Source: Anaeromicrobium sediminis (GTDB lineage Bacteria > Bacillota > Clostridia > Peptostreptococcales > Thermotaleaceae). From it: a DNA stretch of 64,000 nt. Both the position numbers and the translations under genes were made by a program. Of this stretch, positions 1 through 8,673 are shown in pieces. The DNA is taken from NCBI RefSeq assembly GCF_002270055.1, contig NZ_NIBG01000017.1, forward strand, positions 1-64,000, read 5' to 3'. How positions within the stretch are numbered: the first letter of the stretch is position 1; the number at the start of each line of letters is the position of its first letter. Under the pieces are notes generated by a model. It was not told the DNA's origin and did not search any database. It was given only the letters and a program-made list of their open reading frames with translations.

Positions 1-25
1 TCTACTTGACAGGGGGCAGTTCAAT
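1..25. mobile_element. possible IS terminal repeat at window edge
   Basis: The first 23 bases (reverse complement begins TGAACTGCCCCCTGTCAAGT) resemble, from memory, the terminal inverted repeat of IS3-family elements in low-GC Gram-positives. No transposase and no second end are visible because the window stops here, so this is only a pointer to look upstream. Confidence 0.3.
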
Positions 26-46
26 TTTTCATCAAGGAAGGCTTTT

Positions 47-1099
47 TTATATTATTCTATTGAGTCCTTCTATTTTTAATAAGTCCTCTCTAGTGGCTCC
101 CATAGAATTTAATCTTTTTGCTACTTCCATAGGTTCTTGAATATAAGTCTTTATTAAAGTCCCATTTCCTATTATTCTGTAATTTTCTAAACTAGCTGGT
201 ATTAAAATAGTTTCTCCAGCTTTTAAAAATTCTATCTTATTATTATGGATAATATCTAAGTCTCCATCTAAACACATATATATTTTAAATATTTTTCCGT
301 TTAGATTATCTACATATTTTCTCTTTACATTTATCTTTTCCACGGTAAATTTGTCACAAGATACATATACGGTTTTATCATAGTCCTTATTACTGAAAGT
401 ATATCCTTGTGCCTTATTATTTTTAACCCCATGGTCTATAACAGATACAGCATCTGTTATATGAAGTTGTCGTGGTTTTCCATCTAATCCCACCCTATCC
501 CAATCATATAATCGATAGGTAGTATCACTGTTTTGTTGAATCTCTGCAATCAAAGTTCCTTCGCATATGGCATGGACTGTACCTGCTGGAATGTATAATA
601 CGTCTCCTGCCTTTATATCCACATAGTTTAGATTATCCTTGATAGAATTATTCATTACAGACTCTATGAATTCATCTTTACTGCAATCTTCTTTCAAACC
701 ATATATGATATTAGCATTTTCCATGGCGTCTACTATATACCACATTTCAATTTTTCCAGATTCACCTACTCTGTAGTTTGTATACTCATCATTTGGATGA
801 ACTTGTACAGATAATTTATCATTGGCATCTATATATTTAATTAATAAGGGAAAACTTTTAGCATATTCTTCATGATTTTCCCCTAATATATCATGTCCTT
901 TAGAATTTATTAAATCTGTTATGGATATGTTTTTATATTTTCCATTCTTAATTAAACTAGTACCATGTTCATGACAACAAAGTTCCCAACTTTCGCCTAT
1001 TGGTAGTTTTTCACTTATATTTCTCTGAAAATATCTCTGAATATTACTTCCACCCCATACCTTTTCTTTGTATAGAGGATAAAATTTCAGTGGATACAC
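47..1099 (-). CDS. manA: class I mannose-6-phosphate isomerase
   Basis: Interconverts fructose-6-P and mannose-6-P in the cytoplasm, feeding mannose-type sugar nucleotides. The 350-residue length fits the short Gram-positive type I PMI. Cupin metal-site motifs are visible: SVQVHPND near residue 100, EMWYIV near 118 and a HAICEGTL/EIQQNSDTTYRLYDW stretch near 176-200 that carries the active-site region. It is the last gene of the polysaccharide locus and lies about 50 bp beyond the first phosphohexomutase, separated by a TTAACTC tandem repeat. A 60-bp relic of a second copy survives at 3104-3163. A role in glycosylation or capsule precursor supply is inferred from context. Confidence 0.9.
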   Translation of the reverse strand: MYPLKFYPLYKEKVWGGSNIQRYFQRNISEKLPIGESWELCCHEHGTSLIKNGKYKNISITDLINSKGHDILGENHEEYAKSFPLLIKYIDANDKLSVQVHPNDEYTNYRVGESGKIEMWYIVDAMENANIIYGLKEDCSKDEFIESVMNNSIKDNLNYVDIKAGDVLYIPAGTVHAICEGTLIAEIQQNSDTTYRLYDWDRVGLDGKPRQLHITDAVSVIDHGVKNNKAQGYTFSNKDYDKTVYVSCDKFTVEKINVKRKYVDNLNGKIFKIYMCLDGDLDIIHNNKIEFLKAGETILIPASLENYRIIGNGTLIKTYIQEPMEVAKRLNSMGATREDLLKIEGLNRII

Positions 1100-1112
1100 G
1101 ATGATTTCCCCC

Positions 1113-1154
1113 TTAACTCTTAACTCTTAACTCTTAACTCTTAACTCTTAACCT
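1113..1154. repeat. TTAACTC heptamer tandem repeat
   Basis: Five perfect consecutive TTAACTC units (1113-1147) plus a diverged sixth fill the gap between manA and the phosphohexomutase gene and run into the stop codon of the latter. The heptamer is the same word that builds the dispersed intergenic palindromes elsewhere in the window. Confidence 0.9.
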
Positions 1155-2851
1155 ATTCTCTCCATTACTTCATTCTTTATTCCCTCTGACTTCTCATCTG
1201 CCTCTTCCTGATTTTTTCCACAAACGGAAAAGTATATTTTAATCTTAGGCTCTGTTCCAGATGGTCTTACACAGAACCAGCTATCATCTTCTAGGGTAAA
1301 GTGTAATACATTAGATTCTGGCAATAATATTTTAGACTCAGAACCATCAAGTAAATTTATTTTTTTACTAGTTTTATAGTCTGCAAATATTTTTACATTT
1401 TTATTATCTATAACCTTAGGAGGATTACTTCTAAATTCTTCTATAATAGACGATATCTTTTCCATACCTTCTTTTCCAGCCATGGTTATAGATACTAAGT
1501 CTTCTTTATAATATCCATATTTTTCGTATAAACTATTTAATGCATCATATAAGTTCATACCTTTAGCCTTATAATATGCTGCCATTTCACATATTAGCAT
1601 GGAAGCTATAACAGCATCCTTATCTCTTACAAAAGTTCCAGCTAAATATCCATAACTTTCTTCATATCCAAACAAGAAGTCTTTAGTATTATTTTTTTCA
1701 AACTCCCCTATTTTTTCCCCTATAAACTTAAATCCTGTTAATGTATCTATTGTGTCTATTCCAAAAGCTTCTCCTATTTTCTCTCCCATTTTACTAGTTA
1801 CTATGGTCTTTATTAATACTCCATTAGATGGTAACTTATCATTTTCTTTTAAACTAGTTAAAATATAATCTATTAGTAATGCTCCAGTTTGGTTTCCATT
1901 TAATATTTTATATTGTCCTGTATTATCTTTAACTACAGCACCAACCCTATCACAATCTGGATCTGTTCCTAACAATAAATCAGCATCAACTTCTTCTCCT
2001 AATTTAATTGCTAGTTCAAAGGCAGCTCTTTCTTCTGGATTTGGAGATACTACTGTACTAAAGTTAGGGTCTGGTAACTCTTGTTCTTTAACTACATATA
2101 CATTTTCATATCCTAATTCATCTAATACCCTTCTAACTGCCATGTTTCCAGTACCATGTAGTGGTGTATATACTATTTTTATATCTTTATCCACATTTTC
2201 TCTTAAAGATAATTCTTTTACTTTATCTATATATACTTTGTCTATTTCAGATCCTATTACTTCTAATAAACCTTTATCTTTAGCTTCTTGTTCACCAATG
2301 TAATTGACCTTTTCATAATCATCAACTTTATTTACTTCATCTATTACTATTTTAGCCTCATAGGGTACTAATTGGCATCCATCCGATCCATATACCTTGT
2401 ATCCATTATATTCTTTTGGGTTATGACTTGCTGTTAATACTATTCCACCATCGCAATTTAAATGTTTCACTGCAAATGATAATTCTGGAGTAGTTCTTAA
2501 GGATTCAAATACATAGGCCTTTATATTATTAGCAGCTAGCACACAAGCTGCTTCATAGGCAAACTCTGGTGACATATGACGAGAATCATAGGCTATTGCC
2601 ACTTTGTTATTGTCTTTTGTCTTTAATAGATAATTAGCTAGCCCTTGTGTGGCACATCTTACAGTGTATTTGTTCATTCTGTTAGTACCAGCACCAATGA
2701 TCCCACGAAGTCCTCCTGTACCAAATTCTAGGTCTTTATAGAATCTATCTTCAATTTCTTTATCCTCTGTTATATTTTTCAATTCATTTTTAGTTTCTTT
2801 ATCAATGTATGTACTATTTAACCATTCATTATATGTATCTAAATAAGTCAT
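1148..2851 (-). CDS. pgcA: phospho-sugar mutase (PGM/PMM), copy 1
   Basis: Alpha-D-phosphohexomutase interconverting hexose-6-P and hexose-1-P (glucose and/or mannose), supplying GalU. About 567 residues. Catalytic phosphoserine loop TASHNPKEYNGYKVY, metal-binding loop GTDPDCDRVG and C-terminal phosphate-binding RPSGTEPKIK are all intact. I start it at the internal ATG (MTYLDTYNEW) because a GGGGGGTGGAGC Shine-Dalgarno sequence precedes it and the paralogue starts at the same place; an in-frame extension reaches 2884. It is clearly a tandem duplicate of the gene at 3204-4916, with near-identical C-terminal residues. Glucose versus mannose specificity cannot be told from sequence. Confidence 0.92.
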   Translation of the reverse strand: MTYLDTYNEWLNSTYIDKETKNELKNITEDKEIEDRFYKDLEFGTGGLRGIIGAGTNRMNKYTVRCATQGLANYLLKTKDNNKVAIAYDSRHMSPEFAYEAACVLAANNIKAYVFESLRTTPELSFAVKHLNCDGGIVLTASHNPKEYNGYKVYGSDGCQLVPYEAKIVIDEVNKVDDYEKVNYIGEQEAKDKGLLEVIGSEIDKVYIDKVKELSLRENVDKDIKIVYTPLHGTGNMAVRRVLDELGYENVYVVKEQELPDPNFSTVVSPNPEERAAFELAIKLGEEVDADLLLGTDPDCDRVGAVVKDNTGQYKILNGNQTGALLIDYILTSLKENDKLPSNGVLIKTIVTSKMGEKIGEAFGIDTIDTLTGFKFIGEKIGEFEKNNTKDFLFGYEESYGYLAGTFVRDKDAVIASMLICEMAAYYKAKGMNLYDALNSLYEKYGYYKEDLVSITMAGKEGMEKISSIIEEFRSNPPKVIDNKNVKIFADYKTSKKINLLDGSESKILLPESNVLHFTLEDDSWFCVRPSGTEPKIKIYFSVCGKNQEEADEKSEGIKNEVMERIG

Positions 2852-2884
2852 GCTCCACCCCCCAATTGTTAAAATTTTACACAA

Positions 2885-3203
2885 TCTTATTATATAATAT
2901 ATTTATATTCTTTTGTATAGAAAGTAAAAACATCCCCTTTTATATAATGAGGATGTCTTATTTAGATATTCCTAATCATAAAACTTTATTTATACAAAAT
3001 TTTTTAAGAAATCCTATTTTTATTTTATAGAATATTTTTGCAAACTTATCTATTGCTCTCTTAGCCCATCAGGTTTTAAAGATTCATAATGTATCACGTC
3101 AAATTACTGAAAGTATATCCTTGTGCCTTATTATTTTTCACACTATTGTCTATAACTGAAAGGGTTTAGAGTTTAAGGTTAAAAACCTTATATATATTAA
3201 CTC
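2885..3203. other. intergenic gap with duplication scar
   Basis: The 319-bp gap between the two phosphohexomutase genes is AT-rich. It holds the manA relic (3104-3163) and a small TTAACTC-type palindrome (3171-3212). No intact gene is seen. Confidence 0.7.
3104..3163 (-). pseudogene. relic fragment of manA
   Basis: Positions 3104-3138 are identical over 35 bases to 390-424 inside manA, and similarity continues at roughly 75 percent to about 3163. Read on the minus strand the fragment still encodes LSVIDNSVKNNKAQGYTFS, matching manA residues AVSVIDHGVKNNKAQGYTFS. Since it lies downstream of the second phosphohexomutase copy, exactly where manA lies relative to the first, it is best explained as what remains after tandem duplication of a manA-pgcA unit and deletion of one manA. 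Confidence 0.88.
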
Positions 3204-3212
3204 TTAACTAAT
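3171..3212. repeat. intergenic palindrome, TTAACTC flavour
   Basis: GGGTTTAGAGTTTAAGGTT faces AACCTT and TTAACTCTTAACT with a short centre. It belongs to the dispersed family described in the findings and ends at the stop of the second phosphohexomutase. Confidence 0.65.
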
Positions 3213-4916
3213 TTTCTCCATTACTTCTTTCTTAATCCCCTCTAACTTCTCATCTGCTTCTTCCTGAGTTTTTCCACATACAGAAAAGTATATTTTAATC
3301 TTAGGCTCTGTTCCTGATGGTCTAACACAGAACCAGCTATCATCTTCTAGGGTAAAGTGTAATACATTAGATTCTGGCAATAATATTTTAGACTCAGAAC
3401 CATCAATTAAGTTTATTTCTTTACTAGTTTTATAGTCCGCAAATATTTTTACCCTTTTATTGTCAATAACCTTAGGAGGATTACTTCTAAAGTCTTCTAT
3501 GATAGACTGTATCTTTTCTAGACCTTCTTTTCCTTCCATTTTTATAGATACAGTTTCATCTTTATAGTATCCATATTTTTCATATAAGCTGTTTAATGCA
3601 TCATATAAACTCATATTTTTAGTTTTATAATATGCTGCCATTTCACTTATTAGCATGGATGATATAACGGCATCCTTATCCCTTACAAAGGTACCTGAAG
3701 AATATCCATAACTTTCTTCATAGCCTAATAAAAATGATTTAGACTTATCCTTTTCAAACTGATCTATTTTCTCTCCTATGAACTTAAATCCAGTTAAAGT
3801 ATCTATTACATCTATATCATGGGATTTTGCGATAGTTTCTCCCATCTTGTTAGTAACTATAGTCTTTATTATTACTCCATTAGAAGGCAATTTATCCTTT
3901 TCTTTTAAACTACCTAATATATAGTCTACAAGTAATGCTCCCGTTTGGTTCCCTGTAAGTATTTTATATTCTCCCTTATTATCTTTAACTACAGCTCCTA
4001 CCCTATCACAATCTGGATCTGTTCCCAATAATAGGTCTGCCCCTAATTTCTCTCCTAGCTCTATTGCAAGTTTAAATGCATCATGTTCTTCAGGGTTTGG
4101 AGAATATACTGTAGTAAAATCTGGGTCTGGTAGTTCTTGTTCTTTAACTACTGATACATTTTTGTATCCTAATTCTTCTAGTACCCTTCTTACAGGTATA
4201 TTTCCTGTACCGTGTAATGGGGTATATACAATGTTCATATTTTTATCTACATCTTCTCTTAAACTAAGACCCTTAACCTTTTCTATGTATATATTATCAA
4301 CTTCACCACCTACTATTGTAAGTAGTCCTTTATCCATGGCTTCTTCTTTTTCCATATATTTCACTTCACTATAATCTTTTATATAATCAATTTCATCTAA
4401 CACCACCCTAGCCACATGAGGTAAGATCTGTGCTCCATCTGGAGCATATACTTTATATCCATTATATTCTTTAGGGTTGTGACTAGCAGTTATTAGTATT
4501 CCTCCTGCACAATCGAGGTGACGTACACTAAAGGATAATTCTGGAGTTGGACGTAAAGACTCAAATAAATATGTCTTTATTCCACTGGCATTTAATACAC
4601 TAGCTACGTTTTGTGCAAACTCAGGAGATTTGTGCCTAGAATCATAGGCTATGACTACACCTTTTTCTTTTGCTTTATCTATATTTTTTATAAGGTAGTT
4701 AGCATATCCTTGTGTAGCCTTTCCCACTACATATTTGTTCATTCTATTAGTTCCAGCCCCTATTATTCCACGAAGTCCTGCTGTTCCAAATTCCAAATCT
4801 TTATAAAATCTATCTTCTATTTCCTTATTATCTGTTATATTTTTTAATTCATTTGTAGTTTCTTCATCTATATGTGTACTTTCTAACCATTTATTATACT
4901 TATCTAAATAAAACAT
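3204..4916 (-). CDS. pgcA: phospho-sugar mutase (PGM/PMM), copy 2
   Basis: 570-residue paralogue of the adjacent gene, with the same catalytic TASHNPKEYNGYKVY serine loop, GTDPDCDRVG metal loop and SGTEPKIK phosphate-binding loop, so both copies should be active. It starts MFYLDKYNKW, with a GGAGGTATAA ribosome-binding site directly upstream. Divergence is spread over the whole length while the C-terminal 80 residues are nearly identical to copy 1, which suggests either recent duplication or local gene conversion. One copy could serve glucose-1-P and the other mannose-1-P production; that is speculation. Confidence 0.92.
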   Translation of the reverse strand: MFYLDKYNKWLESTHIDEETTNELKNITDNKEIEDRFYKDLEFGTAGLRGIIGAGTNRMNKYVVGKATQGYANYLIKNIDKAKEKGVVIAYDSRHKSPEFAQNVASVLNASGIKTYLFESLRPTPELSFSVRHLDCAGGILITASHNPKEYNGYKVYAPDGAQILPHVARVVLDEIDYIKDYSEVKYMEKEEAMDKGLLTIVGGEVDNIYIEKVKGLSLREDVDKNMNIVYTPLHGTGNIPVRRVLEELGYKNVSVVKEQELPDPDFTTVYSPNPEEHDAFKLAIELGEKLGADLLLGTDPDCDRVGAVVKDNKGEYKILTGNQTGALLVDYILGSLKEKDKLPSNGVIIKTIVTNKMGETIAKSHDIDVIDTLTGFKFIGEKIDQFEKDKSKSFLLGYEESYGYSSGTFVRDKDAVISSMLISEMAAYYKTKNMSLYDALNSLYEKYGYYKDETVSIKMEGKEGLEKIQSIIEDFRSNPPKVIDNKRVKIFADYKTSKEINLIDGSESKILLPESNVLHFTLEDDSWFCVRPSGTEPKIKIYFSVCGKTQEEADEKLEGIKKEVMEKIS

Positions 4917-5036
4917 ATTATACCTCCAATTGTTAAAATTTTTACACTATTTTATTATATATTATATTAGTATAGTTTAAAACGGAAATTACAAAATTGG
5001 GCTTAGAGTTACAAAATAACTTAAGTTAAAACAAAA

Positions 5037-5066
5037 ATCTAACCGATAGAAATCGGTTAGATCTTT
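5037..5066 (-). terminator. rho-independent terminator after galU
   Basis: ATCTAACCGAT (5037-5047) pairs perfectly with ATCGGTTAGAT (5052-5062) around an AGAA loop, with T-runs on both sides. It would end the transcript of galU and of the polysaccharide operon upstream of it, making the phosphohexomutase/manA genes a separate unit. Confidence 0.85.
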
Positions 5067-5071
5067 TAAAC

Positions 5072-5105
5072 CCTCTCCAGTCACCTGTTACCTGTAACCT
5101 ATCAC
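5072..5105. repeat. intergenic repeat, CACCTGT flavour
   Basis: The iterated words CACCTGT/TACCTGT/AACCTAT form TCACCTGTTACCTGTAACC just after the galU stop codon. Related to the segment at 49833-49907. Confidence 0.55.
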
Positions 5106-5107
5106 CA

Positions 5108-6022
5108 TTATTTTTCTTTCTCCACTGCCACTTGCCTTATACTTTCACCTAAGTCAGTTTCTCTCATAAGCTTTCCTAAATATTCTATAAAATCATCTCT
5201 TAAATCTTCACGCTTTAAAGCAAACTCAATAGTTGCTTCTAAAAATCCTAATTTGTTTCCCACATCATATCTTTTGCCACTAAAAGTATAGGCATACATG
5301 GCTTGTTTTTCTGCTAGTGTCTTTAGTGCATCAGTAAGCTGTATTTCTCCACCCTTACCTGGTTTAGTATTTTCCAGTATCTCAAATATTTCTGGATTAA
5401 TTATATATCTTCCTAAAATGGCCACATTAGATGGAGCTTTATCCATATCTGGCTTTTCTACTAGATTTTTAACCTTATATACTCCATTTTCTATAAATTT
5501 TCCATCTACTATACCATATTTAGATACGTCTTCTCTTTTAACTTCTTGTACACCTAGTACAGTAGTTTGATATTCATTATATATATCTATCATTTGCCTT
5601 AAGCAAGGAACGTTTGAATCTACTATGTCATCTCCTAATAATACGGCAAAGGGTTCATTTCCTATAAATGATTTTGCACAATATATAGCATGACCAAGAC
5701 CCTTAGGCTCCTTTTGACGGATATAGTGGATATTTACCATATCAGATATACTTCTCACTTGTTCTAGCATTTCTTTTTTGTTTTTCTTCTCCAGTTCTAA
5801 TTCTAATTCTACTGATTTATCAAAGTGATCTTCTATGCTTTTTTTATTTCTTCCCGTTATAATTAGTATTTCTTCTATCCCTGAAGCTACTGCTTCTTCT
5901 ATTATATATTGAAGGGTTGGTTTATCTACTATAGGTAACATTTCTTTTGGTTGTGCTTTAGTAGCAGGCAAAAACCTAGTTCCAAGTCCTGCTGCTGGTA
6001 TAATAGCTTTACGTACATCCAT
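5108..6022 (-). CDS. galU: UTP-glucose-1-phosphate uridylyltransferase
   Basis: Makes UDP-glucose from UTP and glucose-1-P in the cytoplasm. 304 residues, the usual length. The N-terminal nucleotide-binding loop AAGLGTRFLPATKAQPKEML, the VDKPTLQYIIEEA segment and GLGHAIYCAK are classic for GalU/GtaB/HasC. A strong AGGGGGAC ribosome-binding site precedes the ATG. It is 12 bp downstream of the priming transferase, consistent with one operon, and would provide the sugar nucleotide that enzyme uses if it primes with glucose-1-P. Confidence 0.95.
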   Translation of the reverse strand: MDVRKAIIPAAGLGTRFLPATKAQPKEMLPIVDKPTLQYIIEEAVASGIEEILIITGRNKKSIEDHFDKSVELELELEKKNKKEMLEQVRSISDMVNIHYIRQKEPKGLGHAIYCAKSFIGNEPFAVLLGDDIVDSNVPCLRQMIDIYNEYQTTVLGVQEVKREDVSKYGIVDGKFIENGVYKVKNLVEKPDMDKAPSNVAILGRYIINPEIFEILENTKPGKGGEIQLTDALKTLAEKQAMYAYTFSGKRYDVGNKLGFLEATIEFALKREDLRDDFIEYLGKLMRETDLGESIRQVAVEKEK

Positions 6023-6034
6023 TACACGTCCCCC

Positions 6035-7438
6035 TTAATATGCGTTCTTGTTTACAAAACCTTTCCAAATAGTTAGAAATATTATTTTTATATCTAACCA
6101 TAAGTTCCAATTTTCTATATAATATAAATCACATTTTATTCTTTCTTTTATAGATGTATCTCCACGCCAACCATTTACTTGAGCCCATCCTGTTATACCT
6201 GGTCTCACATGATGTTTTATCATGTATTTTGGAATTTCTTCTCTAAATTTTTCTACAAAATATGGTCGCTCAGGTCTTGGACCTATAAGGCTCATATCTC
6301 CTTTTAATACATTAAATAGTTGAGGCAACTCATCTATACTAGTTTTTCTAATAAATGATCCAAATTTAGTTTTTCTTGGATCTTCTTTTATAGTCCATTT
6401 TACCTTTTCATCTTCGTGAGTTTGTACTTTCATGCTTCTAAATTTGTACATGTTAAAGTTTCGTCTATGGAGGCCAACCCTCTCTTGTTTAAATAATATA
6501 GGTCCTGGTGATGATAATTTTACACCTGTAGCTATTGTTATTAACAGTGGAGACAATATTATTATTCCTATGGATGACAATATTACATCTAATATTCTTT
6601 TTATTAATCTGTTAAAGGGAAAATCAAGAGGTACATGTCTAATATTAATTATTGCTAAATCATCTATAACATCTACATATGGTTTTGCAGGAATATACTT
6701 ATAATAGTCAGGTATTATTTGAGCTTTAACTCCATATTTTTCACAGGTACTTATTATGGCTCCTAATTTACCATATTCACCAAGAGGTAAGGCTATCATT
6801 ATTTCATCTATATTTCTTTTCATAATTATATGGGATAATTCATCTATAGATCCTAATATGTGAGATTTTGAAACCTTGTATCCCGGCTGCTTATTATCAT
6901 CTAGAAATCCTATTATATTGTACCCTAGATATTTGTTATCATTTATTTTTTTAGCAAAATTACATCCTAGTTCACCTGCTCCTATAATTAATACGTGTTT
7001 TAAATTATATCCTTTACTCCTAATTTCTCTTAATGTCCTTCTTATGAAATACCTTTCTAGAGATGAGTTAATTGTATTGATTATTGAAAATATGAGCAGT
7101 ACATATCTTGAATAATGAACATTTTTAAATATATAGAACATACTCATCAATATGCCTAGACCAATAATATTTATCTTTATTAAAGAATTAATTTCACTAT
7201 CTAAAGATTTTCTTCTGTGTGGACTATATAAATTATAAACATTATATAATATATAATACAGTGGTAATATAATTATAAGTGGCATTAAATACTCTTTAAA
7301 AGATAATCTAATTTGATTTGTATTAAATATATTTACGTAAAATCTTATAAAGTAACTTAATATTAAAGATATACATATAACTAATCCATCTACAGCAATC
7401 ATCATTCCATTTAAAAATTTTTGGTTTTCTTTTATCAT
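6035..7438 (-). CDS. undecaprenyl-P sugar-1-P transferase (priming)
   Basis: Polyprenyl-phosphate phosphoglycosyltransferase that loads the first sugar-1-P onto the lipid carrier. About 467 residues. Four or five N-terminal hydrophobic segments are followed by a CoA-binding-like Rossmann region (LIIGAGELGCNFAKK, near 150). The C-terminal Bac_transf catalytic domain has FKQERVGLHRRNFNMYKFRS, TSIDELPQLFNVLKGDMSLIGPRPE and RPGITGWAQVNGWRG. The WcaJ/WbaP/CpsE layout suggests glucose or galactose. I start at the internal ATG (MIKENQKF), which has GAGGTACAAT upstream; a TTG four codons earlier is less likely. Confidence 0.92.
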   Translation of the reverse strand: MIKENQKFLNGMMIAVDGLVICISLILSYFIRFYVNIFNTNQIRLSFKEYLMPLIIILPLYYILYNVYNLYSPHRRKSLDSEINSLIKINIIGLGILMSMFYIFKNVHYSRYVLLIFSIINTINSSLERYFIRRTLREIRSKGYNLKHVLIIGAGELGCNFAKKINDNKYLGYNIIGFLDDNKQPGYKVSKSHILGSIDELSHIIMKRNIDEIMIALPLGEYGKLGAIISTCEKYGVKAQIIPDYYKYIPAKPYVDVIDDLAIINIRHVPLDFPFNRLIKRILDVILSSIGIIILSPLLITIATGVKLSSPGPILFKQERVGLHRRNFNMYKFRSMKVQTHEDEKVKWTIKEDPRKTKFGSFIRKTSIDELPQLFNVLKGDMSLIGPRPERPYFVEKFREEIPKYMIKHHVRPGITGWAQVNGWRGDTSIKERIKCDLYYIENWNLWLDIKIIFLTIWKGFVNKNAY

Positions 7439-7481
7439 ATTGTACCTCAAATCTATTTTTAATAATAACCCATCTAATAGT

Positions 7482-7520
7482 AAAAAATCCTGATTTTTTA
7501 AATATATGAATCAGAATTTT
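7482..7520 (-). terminator. terminator-like hairpin after wecB
   Basis: On the minus strand AAAATTCTGATT pairs with AATCAGGATTTTT across an AT-rich loop, ending in T residues. It may terminate or attenuate transcription between wecB and the priming transferase. Confidence 0.6.
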
Positions 7521-7538
7521 CTACTAGTAGTCGCCAAA

Positions 7539-8654
7539 TTAATCTCTAAAATGCTCTCTTATAGCTTCTTCTATTCTCTTAGAAGCATCTCCATCTCCAT
7601 AAGGATTTACAGCCTTAGCCATAGTATCATATAGTTCTTTATTTTCTATTAATGCCTTTGTCATATTATATATACTTTCTTTCTCTACACCTACAATTTT
7701 AACCGTCCCAGCTTCTACTGCTTCTGGTCTTTCTGTCTCAGTTCTAAGTACTAATACAGGCTTTCCTAATGATGGAGCTTCCTCTTGAATACCACCAGAG
7801 TCTGTAAGTATTATTGAACATTTGTTTATAAGATTTGCAAAAGGTTCATATTCTAATGGTTCTATTAAGTGAATTCTATTATGCTCTCCCAATATCCTAT
7901 TAGCTATTTCTCTTACTTTAGGATTTAAGTGAACTGGAAATACTACTTCTACTTCTTCCTTTTCTTCTACAATTTGTCTTACAGAACTAAATATATTTTC
8001 CATAGGCTGACCTAAATTTTCCCTTCTATGGGAAGTTAATAATATAACCTTTTTATTCTCATAATCTATGTTATTTAAAATATCTACAGAAAAAGTATAA
8101 TCATTTTTAACTACAGTTAATAAAGCATCTATTACTGTATTTCCCGTAATACATATATCCTTTTCGTCTATTCTTTCTTTTAATAAATTCTCTTCATTCC
8201 CCTTTGTTGGAGCAAAGTGAATATCTGCTATTCTACCAACTAAACTTCTATTCATTTCCTCTGGATAAGGAGAATATTTATTACCACTTCTCAATCCTGC
8301 TTCCACATGGCCAACTTTTACTTTGTTATAAAATGCTGCCAATGACCCTATAAAAGTAGTTGTAGTATCACCATGGACTAAAATCATATCTGGCTTTGCT
8401 TTTTTAATAACTTCCTCAAGGCCATTTAATGCCCTTGATGTAATTTCACTAAGGGTCTGACCTGACTTCATTATATTTAAATCATAATCAGGAACTATAT
8501 TAAATAAGTCTAATACTTGATCTAACATTTCTCTATGTTGTGCAGTAACACAAACTATAGATTCTATTTCATCACTTTTTTCTAATTCTTTTACAACAGG
8601 AGCCATCTTTATAGCCTCTGGTCTAGTTCCAAATATGGACATTACCTTTATCAT
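7539..8654 (-). CDS. wecB: UDP-GlcNAc 2-epimerase (polysaccharide locus copy)
   Basis: Non-hydrolysing epimerase, UDP-GlcNAc to UDP-ManNAc, 371 residues as usual. Family signatures: MSIFGTRPEAIKMAPV at the N-terminus, HGDTTTTF near 95, HVEAGLRSG near 115, TSHRRENLG near 207 and LTDSGGIQEEAPSLGKPVL near 283. It lies 19 bp downstream of wecC, so the pair should convert UDP-GlcNAc to UDP-ManNAcA. A second copy at 52062-53180 sits in the ancestral mnaA position, so this one is the locus-dedicated paralogue. Confidence 0.95.
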   Translation of the reverse strand: MIKVMSIFGTRPEAIKMAPVVKELEKSDEIESIVCVTAQHREMLDQVLDLFNIVPDYDLNIMKSGQTLSEITSRALNGLEEVIKKAKPDMILVHGDTTTTFIGSLAAFYNKVKVGHVEAGLRSGNKYSPYPEEMNRSLVGRIADIHFAPTKGNEENLLKERIDEKDICITGNTVIDALLTVVKNDYTFSVDILNNIDYENKKVILLTSHRRENLGQPMENIFSSVRQIVEEKEEVEVVFPVHLNPKVREIANRILGEHNRIHLIEPLEYEPFANLINKCSIILTDSGGIQEEAPSLGKPVLVLRTETERPEAVEAGTVKIVGVEKESIYNMTKALIENKELYDTMAKAVNPYGDGDASKRIEEAIREHFRD

Positions 8655-8673
8655 TTGTGCACCCTCTTCTCTA

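Noticed and set aside
1113-1154. Short regular repeats as a CRISPR array
   Set aside because: The unit is 7 bp without spacers, and no cas genes are in the window.
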